From positions 849,988-913,987 of the forward strand of contig NZ_CP011272.1 in assembly GCF_001610875.1 (NCBI RefSeq): DNA of 64,000 bases, read 5' to 3'. The DNA is from Pirellula sp. SH-Sr6A. GTDB taxonomy: Bacteria; Planctomycetota; Planctomycetia; Pirellulales; Pirellulaceae. Below are positions 56,080 to 64,000 of the stretch, in pieces. A model generated the notes under the pieces. The model had not been told where the DNA came from. It made no database searches and worked only from the letters and a program-made list of their open reading frames with translations. Positions within the stretch are counted from its first letter, which is position 1, and each line of letters begins with the position of its first letter. The position numbers and the translations under genes were made by a program.

Positions 56080-57830
56080 TACTGCGCTCCTCCATTCTGG
56101 AGATTCTCGCTCGCTGCGTTCGTAGACGAACGATTCGTTTTTTGGAATCGCGCGGTATCGGATCCATCCCCAACGAGTGTCGCCATCGGTGAGACCACGG
56201 TGAGCACTCCGGGAGCCAGCGCCGGGATCGACTCCGCGACCCAATATTCTTCCCCCTCAGGGCCAAGTGGTCGAATGGTCCGAATTACCTTTACACCATT
56301 CACAACCTGGATTTTCCCTGGTTCCCACTCCGAAACATTGATCTCGACGCCCTCCGACTTGGCTGGAAGACGCCCTGGCAATGCAACATCCTTATCGAAA
56401 GCCTTAGGTGCAGTATTTTGTTTCTCTTCTCGGGGCGACCGTTCGGATTCGTCTCGGATCAATTCCGGTGCGGGTTGGAACGTGAGGACTTGGTTTCCAG
56501 GAAGCAATGCGAGCTTGGGGAGCAGAACGAATTCACGGCTTGGTTTCGTATGGATTGCGAGATCCACGAACATACCATTTACCAAGGCTGGCAGTCCGCC
56601 GTTCGAATCTTCATCAATCTTTTCCTTGTTGCGATAGACTTCTCGAGGATTCTCGACCGTGACGCGCACGGGAACCGTACGACTCTTCGAATCGAGTCCA
56701 ATTCCTTCGTAACGACTGAGATGTCCCTCCCACGCGTATTCGATATCCTCGCGTCCAGGGACGCGGTAGCTGACGCTGACAGGGGTTCGAGGAAGTTCGT
56801 AGCTAGAAGCTTGAATGACACTTGAACCTGCTTTCCCCGTGCCCTGGTTTTGGTCTAGGACGAGGAGAAGCTGGTCGGTCCGCAGATTGCAAGAGACTTC
56901 GACGCGTTGGGTATCTTCAATCTGGCAAAGCGTTGCACCTTTTGCAACATAGGAATCCTCTTCGACCGATTCGCTCACAATCACTCCATCGATAGGAGAC
57001 CGGATGCTGGTGCGCTCCAAGTTGACGACAGCTTGAGCGAGTTGGGCGGCCGCTAACTTCTCGGCCAATTGAATTCGAGTCCGGCGAGTCTCGAGAACCT
57101 GCATTTGGTTTTGTATGGTAAGGCGTTGATTGGCGCTGGAGAGGCGTGTGCGGCGAGCTTGATCCAACTCGCTTTCGCTAACGAGTCCCGCTGGAAGCGA
57201 TTCCAATCGCTTGATTTCTTTCTCCTGCAATGCAACTTCTTCGTCGGCGAGTTCCAACGACCGCTTTGCATTGGAAACTTCTTGGTCTAGCTCTCTCTGC
57301 TGCGAATATTCGCTATCGCGAAGCGCCTGGAGTCTCTGGACTTCCAATTCAAAGTCGGTGGCATCGAGCTGAAAAAGTACCTCGCCCTTCTTCACAAATC
57401 GACCGAGCCTGCAATTGGCGCTCTTGGTTTTTATTTTCGAACCGACTTCGGCGGCGAGCGTTATGCGTCGAAACGGAACGACCGTACCGTTGAGGCTGAT
57501 GTCGAGCGATTTGTTACCCGAGTAGGCTTCAATAGGGGCCACCGAAACAATTTGTAGCCTTCCCAATTTGGACGCTGGGTCCATTCCATCCCGTCGCGCC
57601 TCGCGCGGTTCCTGAGTTCCCATGGAGACCAAAGCGCCAATGCCGATGGCAACAATGGCTGCTGGAAGAACCAACGCGTAAAGAAAAGTCTGCAAGGGGT
57701 TGGCAACGGGGGTCACAGATTTGAGCTTCGCAATGAGATAAGTGGGGAGAAGGCATGAAAAGGCCGGCTCGCAATTCCTAACAGTGTATTTCCCTGTCGA
57801 GTTCGACGCCAACCAGATCGGGAGTGGCAT
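56079..57830 (-). CDS. Membrane-fusion (HlyD/AcrA-like) adaptor of the RND pump
   Basis: 583 residues. A single transmembrane segment (LYALVLPAAIVAIGIGALVSM, residues about 48-68) anchors it in the inner membrane. The lipoyl half (VPFRRITLAAEVGSKI, GRFVKKGEVLFQLDATDF), a long alpha-helical hairpin (about 165-285) and the second lipoyl half (RTSIRSPIDGVIVSESVEEDSYVAKGATL) follow, then a long beta-barrel and C-terminal region. It bridges the RND pump and the outer-membrane channel. The exact start is uncertain, as 35-40 residues before the membrane segment have no homology. Overlaps the pump gene by one base. Confidence 0.88.
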   Translation of the reverse strand: MPLPIWLASNSTGKYTVRNCEPAFSCLLPTYLIAKLKSVTPVANPLQTFLYALVLPAAIVAIGIGALVSMGTQEPREARRDGMDPASKLGRLQIVSVAPIEAYSGNKSLDISLNGTVVPFRRITLAAEVGSKIKTKSANCRLGRFVKKGEVLFQLDATDFELEVQRLQALRDSEYSQQRELDQEVSNAKRSLELADEEVALQEKEIKRLESLPAGLVSESELDQARRTRLSSANQRLTIQNQMQVLETRRTRIQLAEKLAAAQLAQAVVNLERTSIRSPIDGVIVSESVEEDSYVAKGATLCQIEDTQRVEVSCNLRTDQLLLVLDQNQGTGKAGSSVIQASSYELPRTPVSVSYRVPGREDIEYAWEGHLSRYEGIGLDSKSRTVPVRVTVENPREVYRNKEKIDEDSNGGLPALVNGMFVDLAIHTKPSREFVLLPKLALLPGNQVLTFQPAPELIRDESERSPREEKQNTAPKAFDKDVALPGRLPAKSEGVEINVSEWEPGKIQVVNGVKVIRTIRPLGPEGEEYWVAESIPALAPGVLTVVSPMATLVGDGSDTARFQKTNRSSTNAASENLQNGGAQ

Positions 57831-57890
57831 TTTGCCCTCGCTTCCCGGCGAAGGTCATTGGCTCTTTAAGGGGTGAAGATTTCAAAACGT

Positions 57891-57912
57891 CCGTGAGCCA
57901 CCGTGCTCACGG
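57891..57912. repeat. Perfect 8-bp hairpin CCGTGAGC-N6-GCTCACGG
   Basis: Arms 57891-57898 and 57905-57912 with loop CACCGT. It lies in the 367-bp divergent gap between the fusion-protein and tolC-like genes (57831-58197), which contains no gene. Hairpins of this GTGAGC/GCTCAC kind recur in planctomycete intergenic DNA (recollection, not checked). It could be a repeat relic or an operator for both transcripts. Confidence 0.6.
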
Positions 57913-58197
57913 GCTGGAACGCTCCCCGACATCCAGTTGGGGAGCAGTCGGAGCAGCGGAGCGGTCGGATGCAGAATCCTTGGATTTTCCTTGCTATTTC
58001 GCCGCGATCGCCGGGAATTGGACTGCGAACAGGGGGGACGAACTTCATGGCTCCGCTGTCAAAATCGGCAAGTTTGGCAATTTCCGCAAATCGTGATGAG
58101 TTGGTATTCCCGGCATCAAGCACAAGATCCGCAAAAGCCGAAAGAGACAGAAGATCCCTTCAAACCCTAATTGTTCCTTTCCTTGAGGCGCTGGTTG

Positions 58198-61086
58198 ATG
58201 ATTACGAAAGCGGAAAAGCGACAACGGCTTGCTCGGTGGATTCGAGGGACCTTGATCGTCGCCACCCTACCGATCCTATCCATTCCGGCAGGTTGCAACC
58301 GCGCCCATTATCGCCAGCGAGCTGATCAAGAAGTTTGTGAGTTGGTGAACGAAAAAGTGGTGGATGCTTCCGCGCCTGCCATCCCAAGCGTGCAGATGCG
58401 GCGGGAGTCGCGAATGTTCGATCCGTTCAATCCAGATCGGCCTCCCATGCCCGAGGACGACGATGTAGCGCATCAGTACATGAAGGTGCTCAACGGAAAA
58501 AAGCACTATCCGCTTTGGGATGTGAATGGAAAGACGAACACGGCAGAGAATCCTGTTTGGTGGCAGTATCTTCCACTGGATGAACGCGGTGTTCTCGTTC
58601 TTGATGCCAATGCAGCCGTCCGATTGGCAACCTTGCACAACACCACTTATCAGCAGGAAATCGAGACGCTCTATCTATCAGCGCTCGACGTAAGCACCGA
58701 AAGATTCTTTCTTGGGAATCAGCTTTTCGCAGGTTATAGTGCGGCATACACCGCAGACGGAAAGCTGCGCCGAGGCGGGGGTGGCAATAGCAGTTCGACC
58801 CTTAGCAATGGCGTGTTTTCACGAGGAGCGCGAGGGATTGCTCTCCAACGTCAGTTCACAAACGGCGCCGAAATGATTGTTGGTTTGGCGAACTCGCTCA
58901 CTTGGCAGCTTGCAGGTCCCGATACGCAAACCGCCACCACAGTGATTGACTTCAGCTTTATCCAACCACTCTTGCGAGGCGGTGGTCGAGATGTTGTGAT
59001 GGAACGGCTGACCCTCGCCGAACGAACCCTGTTGTACAATGTGCGGGCTTTTGAACGATACCGCACAGGATTCTATCTAAACGTGACAGTCGGGCGTAAT
59101 AATGATGCTGGTCCGACTCGACGCGGTGGTTTGTTCGGCGGTGCTGGTTTGCAAGGCTTCACGGGGTTGGGTGGCGGATTCGGTACGGTCGGAAACGTGC
59201 AGAACAACGCAGGGGCTGGATTTGGTGGTGGTGGAGCGGTTCCTCAGGTCGGTGGCTTCCTCGGGTTGGTGCAAAACCAGCTCCAAATTCGGAACGCAGA
59301 GGAAAACGTAGCCCGTCTTCGCGACAACCTTGCGAGATTCGAAGACACACTCCGAGAGCAGCTGACGATTATCCCGGCTTCCCAAGACGCGATCCCGAGT
59401 CAACAGTTGCAAGTCGCGCAAGCACGGCAAGCATTGATCTCTGCGCAAGCGACGCTGTTGCAGTCACGATTCAGCTATGAGAACTCACTCGACAACTTTA
59501 AGGGAACACTCGGGCTGCCCCCTTATGTTTGCATCGAGATCAAAGACCCGATCTTGGACCAATTCAACTTGATCAGCGTCAATCTGCGTGATCGACGGGC
59601 CCAGATAGGGGATTTACGTGAAGACATCGGGGACGCGAATACAATTATTCTGGAAGAAAGTGTTATCGAAACAGACAAGTCCACTGGCGATAAGTTCCGG
59701 ACGCTTGTTTGGTCCGATACGACAGCGCAGGCGATCAGCGAAATTCGCAATCGAATTGAGCGGCTTCAAAATCTCCGCATGATCATCTTGCAACAAGACA
59801 TCCAAGAGATTCGCACCGATCTTGCTCGATTGAGGGAGGTTCTACCGGAGCGGGAACGTTCGCTCGCCAGGCTTCGTGAGATGTACGAGCAAGAGCGAAA
59901 CACCGTTTGTGCATTGTTACCCACCGATTCACTCGACATGGCATTGCTCGAATCCACGGATCTCCCAAGTCTTCCGGATTCGTTGCAAGCTGAGTTGGAC
60001 AAAATCGAAAATCGCTTCCTGCAGCGGGAAGAGATTCTCAAGAAGATCGACTCCGACATGCAAAGCGTTCTGGCTTCGGGACAGCAACAGGACAAACGCA
60101 AGCAGTACGAAACGCTTCGTGATCAAGCGATTCTGCCGAGCCAATCGTTGCTAGCCGAGTTTGCGGAAGATGCCTTGTCGTTGCAGGTGCTTCAGGCGCG
60201 AGCAAGAGTCGAAAGCGTTATTCTTCCTGAGGTGGATATCGCTCCCGAAGAAGCTGTCGAAATCGCTCGGGTGAATCGACTGGACTGGATGAACAGTCGT
60301 GCTTCGCTGGTAGACTCGTGGCGGGCCATCGAGATTGTAGCGGACAATTTGGAGAGCACGCTCGATGTTGTATTTAGTGGCGACATTCAAAACGCGAACG
60401 ATAATCCGTTATCTCTGCGTGGCAAAACCGGGCGGCTTCGAGCCGGATTGCAATGGGACTCGCCTCTCACTCGAATGCAGGAACGAAATCAATACCGTCA
60501 AGTATTGATCGAATACCAACAGGCAAAACGCAATTACTACCGATACGAAGACGCCGTCTGGCAGCAGCTGCGAAGCGAGATCCGAAACCTGCGTTACAAC
60601 CAGTACAATTTTGAATTGCAACGCTACGCCGTTCGGATCGCCGCCCAACAGATCATCATCAACGAAGACCTTCGACTGATTCGGGAAAATTTAAGTCTCG
60701 CTTCCGGTCCAACTGCAGCCCGGGACAGTGTTTCAGCCCTCCAAGACTTGCTCAATGCTCAAAACACATTCCTAGGTGTATGGGTCTTTTACGAGGCTCA
60801 GCGTCGGAACTTGGATCAGGACTTAGGAACCATCCGAGTGGATGGTGAGAATATCTGGGTTGATCCAGGCCCGATCACATCGGAAATGTACGGATTTCCT
60901 CGAGCGACTCCGGAAGTTATCCTCGAGCAAGAAACCCAAACCGCCAAGCCTTGGGGAGGCGGTGAAATCTTGCCCGTATCGGCCAGTGTGGCTCCTTCTG
61001 ATACCTTGTACCGTCCCGATAACAGATCCGCTAACGAGCCTCTGAGCGCGGGCGTGCAAGTCGCACCGCAGGTGCAGCTTCGTTAG
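58198..61086 (+). CDS. TolC-like outer-membrane efflux lipoprotein
   Basis: 962 residues from the ATG at 58198 (GAGGCG upstream). A lipoprotein signal ends in SIPAGC (LxxC lipobox, Cys about 33). Coiled-coil segments typical of OEP proteins are seen (LQIRNAEENVARLRDNLARFEDTLREQL; EEAVEIARVNRLDWMNSRASLVDSWRAIEIVADNLES and the C-terminal LQDLLNAQNTFLGVWVFYEAQR). About twice the usual TolC length (near 470), because of a Gly-rich insert (about residues 305-355, GGLFGGAGLQGFTGLGGGFG) and a long helical insert (about 480-640). It forms the outer channel for the divergent RND pump pair. Confidence 0.85.
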   Translation: MITKAEKRQRLARWIRGTLIVATLPILSIPAGCNRAHYRQRADQEVCELVNEKVVDASAPAIPSVQMRRESRMFDPFNPDRPPMPEDDDVAHQYMKVLNGKKHYPLWDVNGKTNTAENPVWWQYLPLDERGVLVLDANAAVRLATLHNTTYQQEIETLYLSALDVSTERFFLGNQLFAGYSAAYTADGKLRRGGGGNSSSTLSNGVFSRGARGIALQRQFTNGAEMIVGLANSLTWQLAGPDTQTATTVIDFSFIQPLLRGGGRDVVMERLTLAERTLLYNVRAFERYRTGFYLNVTVGRNNDAGPTRRGGLFGGAGLQGFTGLGGGFGTVGNVQNNAGAGFGGGGAVPQVGGFLGLVQNQLQIRNAEENVARLRDNLARFEDTLREQLTIIPASQDAIPSQQLQVAQARQALISAQATLLQSRFSYENSLDNFKGTLGLPPYVCIEIKDPILDQFNLISVNLRDRRAQIGDLREDIGDANTIILEESVIETDKSTGDKFRTLVWSDTTAQAISEIRNRIERLQNLRMIILQQDIQEIRTDLARLREVLPERERSLARLREMYEQERNTVCALLPTDSLDMALLESTDLPSLPDSLQAELDKIENRFLQREEILKKIDSDMQSVLASGQQQDKRKQYETLRDQAILPSQSLLAEFAEDALSLQVLQARARVESVILPEVDIAPEEAVEIARVNRLDWMNSRASLVDSWRAIEIVADNLESTLDVVFSGDIQNANDNPLSLRGKTGRLRAGLQWDSPLTRMQERNQYRQVLIEYQQAKRNYYRYEDAVWQQLRSEIRNLRYNQYNFELQRYAVRIAAQQIIINEDLRLIRENLSLASGPTAARDSVSALQDLLNAQNTFLGVWVFYEAQRRNLDQDLGTIRVDGENIWVDPGPITSEMYGFPRATPEVILEQETQTAKPWGGGEILPVSASVAPSDTLYRPDNRSANEPLSAGVQVAPQVQLR

Positions 61087-61117
61087 GAAGTGACTGGGGA
61101 TCCCTTCGCTTTGGGCC

Positions 61118-62449
61118 TTAAGCGAATAGCTTAGCGATGGGGATTCCCCCGTCGGTGATAGGAACGGGTCGATCGCCATCGAATAAGTTCTTCGACGGAT
61201 CGATTTGCAAGGCTGCGCAGATAGTCGCAAAAAAGTTGGGGACGCTTACAGGACTGGAAACGATCTTCTTGGAGAACTCATCCGTTTCTCCGTATGCGCC
61301 GCAATGTTGGAGGCCTCCCCCAGCTAGTACGCACGTGAACGCCTTCCCTTGATGTCCACGTCCGCCGCCGCTATCGAACTCTGGCGGCCTCCCGAATTCG
61401 GTCGTGATAACAACCAGCGTTTTATCGAGGAGTCGTTTCTCGTTCAAGTCGTGAAGGAGCGCCCCCATCGATTGCCCCAATTCACGTATCAAAGCGTGCT
61501 GTTGCAGAATTCCTTCGTTATGCACATCCCAACCTGCGCCGTTTAGAAAATTCAAGTTGTGGGAGACTTCGACAAATCGTACCCCGCGCTCGATCAGACG
61601 ACGACCGAGTAAGCAACGCTGTCCAAATTCGCTCCCATACCTATTTCGCAGGGCATCAGGTTCTTTCGCCAGATCGAAGGTCGACATGAAATCCGGACTG
61701 CTCAGTTTGCGACTCTGCATCATGGCGGCTTCATATTGCCGCACTTTACTGGCAGTTTCAACGCTGTCTGATAGGTGGTTCGAAGCGGAACGGACAAGAT
61801 TCTGCATGCGCGATCGCCGTGCTTCTCGATCGGTCGTCACCTCGGGAGGACGGGATAGACCCGATGGTCCTTTGCTCGTGTCGGTCAAGTACAAGTAACC
61901 ACTGGATGCACCTAGGAATCCGGGTCCTCGCGTCGGGTTGGGATAACCGATCAAGACGTACGGAGGGGCAAGATCGCTCGCAGCCCCGCGCTCGTGTGCG
62001 ATGATCGAGCCGATCGAAGGATAGATAACCGTGTTGGTAACGGGCCGCCCCGTGTGCATGCGATTCGTCGCCGCGGCGTGCTCGTCGATGACCTCGTGAT
62101 GAACCGTTCGGACCGCCGTGATGCGATCCATCCAAGGTGCAATGTCGGCCAAATGCTCGCAGACCTTTACATTAGGAACAGCCGTCTCAATGGCGTCGTA
62201 ATAGGAACCAGGTTTCTTTCCCTTGGGATCTCCCTTGGCCTTCGGATCGAACGTGTCGATTTGGCCCATTCCTCCACCGAGCCAGATGGAAATGACATGT
62301 TCTGTCTTGCCAAACGGCATCGCGGAACCGCCCTGAGACAATGCACGGGCGACTCGAGTAGGACCAAACGCTTGCATCGCGCAGGTCGCGGCGGTACCAA
62401 TCGTGGCCATGGCAGAGCGACGGTGCATGAATGGGGAAGGAAACTGCAT
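61118..62449 (-). CDS. DUF1501 protein (sulfatase-like fold), Tat-exported
   Basis: 443 residues. The N-terminus [21 protein letters not shown] is a twin-arginine-like signal, here HRRS. DUF1501 blocks: [19 protein letters not shown], then [64 protein letters not shown]. These contain Asp/His ligands of the alkaline-phosphatase/sulfatase-like core. Planctomycetes encode many such pairs with DUF1549/1553 proteins; the biochemical reaction is unknown, though a role in polysaccharide use is suspected. An excellent ribosome site, AAGGTGAAAC, precedes the ATG, 18 bp after the upstream gene's stop. Confidence 0.92.
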   Translation of the reverse strand: MQFPSPFMHRRSAMATIGTAATCAMQAFGPTRVARALSQGGSAMPFGKTEHVISIWLGGGMGQIDTFDPKAKGDPKGKKPGSYYDAIETAVPNVKVCEHLADIAPWMDRITAVRTVHHEVIDEHAAATNRMHTGRPVTNTVIYPSIGSIIAHERGAASDLAPPYVLIGYPNPTRGPGFLGASSGYLYLTDTSKGPSGLSRPPEVTTDREARRSRMQNLVRSASNHLSDSVETASKVRQYEAAMMQSRKLSSPDFMSTFDLAKEPDALRNRYGSEFGQRCLLGRRLIERGVRFVEVSHNLNFLNGAGWDVHNEGILQQHALIRELGQSMGALLHDLNEKRLLDKTLVVITTEFGRPPEFDSGGGRGHQGKAFTCVLAGGGLQHCGAYGETDEFSKKIVSSPVSVPNFFATICAALQIDPSKNLFDGDRPVPITDGGIPIAKLFA

Positions 62450-62467
62450 GTTTCACCTTAAGGTTGA

Positions 62468-64000
62468 TTACGGATACCAAACCAATTCGGGCTGATTGAC
62501 CAAAGTCCAGAGAAAATCTTCGTAGACCTCTCGCCACGAAGTGCTGAGTCGCGGATCGACCGACGGGCCCTCCACGACTCTGCGTTCATGCTCTAGTTGG
62601 ATGGACGATGTTTCAGGGACGAGGTGGTTAAACCAAGTGACGAGAGGGAGTGGTTTCGGCGCTTCAGGCCTTGGGGAATCAAGGGAAATCACGCGTCCAT
62701 CAAATCCCTGGGCGAGCTCACCGGCTAGAGCGGTACGTTCCTCGGGAGTGGGTAATCGATTGAGGATACGAAGGTACCAGGTATCGACGAGTTCTTCGGG
62801 TGACCTAGCTTCGATCGCGATTCGCGATACGGGACTGTTCCATGCAGATCGTGTTAGATTCTTCACCATGACGCCGTTGGCGATCATGCCAGGCTGAAGT
62901 AGATTCGCATCGTGATCCCGTTGGCTAATAGGTTTTTGCCGCGAGCCCGTCCAACCAAACGCCTCCAGCACATCGACGATCGCTGCAGCTCGTGGCAAAG
63001 ACAAACTCGGTCGATCGCGCTCATTGTTCAAGCTTGTGAACATCCACGCTCTCGTGGGAACACCGAGAGTCTGACGCTGTCCAAGTGTCCGTTGTCCGTC
63101 ATGAACGAAGGTCAATTCTTCGCTGTCGATCGGGAGCTCAAAAGAGTGGTGCAAGGCGTCCACGATTTGTTCTGCAGACAGTCGCCGTTGATCCGGAGCA
63201 AGAAAGAATCGTTCCGCCGGCGCGGCTTCATGGTTGCTGCTAACCGCTTGTCGCTGGTAGGCATCTGAAAGCATGATCTCTTTCACGACTTCCCGCCAAT
63301 CGTATTCGGATTGCACCAATCGGTTCGCGAGCCAGTCGAGTAGTTCGGGGTGGCTGGGTTCCTTGCCTTCCCAATCGTCAGCGGGTTCGACCAACCCGGC
63401 GCCCATCAATCGCATCCAAATGCGATTCACGAAGACCCGGGGGAAACGTTTGTTTTGAGGTGCGGTCACGATCGCTGCCAAGAGGTCTCGGGAGTCGTCC
63501 GAATCGAATTGCCAACCGCGGCAATCCGACGCTTGCGGTAACCCCTGATCAGGACCGAAGGGCCAATCACGTGCGATCGATTCATCAGGCCGGAGCGTCA
63601 CTTTGATCAAAGACTCTCGCCCCTTCTTTTCAAAGAAAGCATCGGGAACCCGACTTGTCTTTGGTACCGTTGTCGCTTTCCGATCTAGCATGGCGGCCAA
63701 TGCGTAGAGGTCGCGTTGTTTCGTGCTGTGATAGGGTGAATCGTGACATCGAGCGCATTGCAGATCGATTCCAAGGAATGCCGACGAGATGATCCCTGCT
63801 TTGGCAGCCATGGGGGAATCTGATTCACCAGCCAGAGCGAACGCGGCACTCCCTCCGGTTTGACTGCTACCTCGCATCAAGATCAATTCCGTGACCATGC
63901 GATCCAGAGGCTTTTGATCCACAAGGGCCTCGTAAAGGAACCAACGAAATGGGCCGGTGCTTCCCATCGATTGATTCAGGAGGGTTGGGTTCTCCGCCAA
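62468..64000 (-). CDS. DUF1549/DUF1553 protein with cytochrome-like CxxCH motif (5' end cut)
   Basis: 510 residues seen, N-terminus beyond the window. DUF1549 part: LGIDLQCARCHDSPYHSTKQRDLYALAAML with a CARCH motif that may bind heme c. DUF1553 part: NKRFPRVFVNRIWMRLMGAGLVEPADDW, HPELLDWLANRLVQSEYDWREVVKEIMLSDAYQR, and FLWTLVNQPELVWYP. This protein pairs with the DUF1501 protein on the same strand as a typical planctomycete exported two-gene unit. Function unknown; homologues often sit near sulfatases and polysaccharide-use genes. Confidence 0.92.
   Translation of the reverse strand: MAENPTLLNQSMGSTGPFRWFLYEALVDQKPLDRMVTELILMRGSSQTGGSAAFALAGESDSPMAAKAGIISSAFLGIDLQCARCHDSPYHSTKQRDLYALAAMLDRKATTVPKTSRVPDAFFEKKGRESLIKVTLRPDESIARDWPFGPDQGLPQASDCRGWQFDSDDSRDLLAAIVTAPQNKRFPRVFVNRIWMRLMGAGLVEPADDWEGKEPSHPELLDWLANRLVQSEYDWREVVKEIMLSDAYQRQAVSSNHEAAPAERFFLAPDQRRLSAEQIVDALHHSFELPIDSEELTFVHDGQRTLGQRQTLGVPTRAWMFTSLNNERDRPSLSLPRAAAIVDVLEAFGWTGSRQKPISQRDHDANLLQPGMIANGVMVKNLTRSAWNSPVSRIAIEARSPEELVDTWYLRILNRLPTPEERTALAGELAQGFDGRVISLDSPRPEAPKPLPLVTWFNHLVPETSSIQLEHERRVVEGPSVDPRLSTSWREVYEDFLWTLVNQPELVWYP

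Overview
The window reads as chromosomal DNA from a planctomycete, probably Pirellulales-like. Lineage hallmarks are a DUF1549/DUF1553 protein followed by a DUF1501 protein (61118-64000), a huge pseudopilin-like cluster with a protein of about 2,080 residues, a formaldehyde-activating-enzyme homologue beside an ATP-grasp gene, a kinase fused to a tubulin-like domain, and long palindromic or tandem intergenic repeats. This placement is inferred from gene content; no rRNA or tRNA gene was seen.

Left part (1-13337): housekeeping and small metabolic genes. They are a truncated serine hydrolase, murQ (cell-wall recycling), a membrane protein with a long charged tail, a free-standing TOPRIM protein of gyrase-B type, an amidohydrolase, an M61 peptidase with a PDZ domain, birA, a YitT-type membrane protein, the divergent queE/queF pair of queuosine synthesis, a TIM-barrel sugar isomerase-like protein and a haloalkane-dehalogenase-like hydrolase.

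Repeat island (13338-15530): two 377-bp, nearly identical, nested palindromic elements in direct orientation lie on either side of an IS200-like HUH transposase gene. Each is followed by a 7-bp tandem array that runs into the TAG stop codon of the neighbouring minus-strand gene. A run of about 24-bp units carrying GTCCC-N4-GGGAC palindromes precedes the second copy.

Pilus/type II secretion-like cluster (15528-36343, all minus strand): in transcription order pilB-like ATPase, pilT, a second GspE/PilB-like ATPase, a GspF/PilC membrane protein with an unusual insert, then pseudopilins of G, G, H, I, K and J type. Several carry Asp-rich Ca-binding-like loops. Together they could build a trans-envelope pseudopilus.

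Middle (36502-44210): an SDR dehydrogenase, an overlapping secreted DUF4350-like protein, a PP2C phosphatase whose stop codon coincides with the target duplication of an IS5-family element, and a long REP-associated-type HUH transposase (RAYT) set between a degenerate and a regular 19-bp repeat array. A UvrC-like GIY-YIG protein follows.

Signalling cluster (42933-50689): AAA+ ATPase, Ser/Thr kinase-tubulin-like fusion and GIY-YIG protein form one apparent minus-strand operon, with an FHA-EAL protein divergent to it. This is the most promising candidate for an undescribed system.

Right end (50754-64000): ATP-grasp protein and divergent fae homologue (tetrahydromethanopterin-type C1 metabolism), an RND efflux set (fusion protein and pump on minus, divergent TolC-like lipoprotein on plus), and the DUF1553-DUF1501 pair, the former cut by the window edge.
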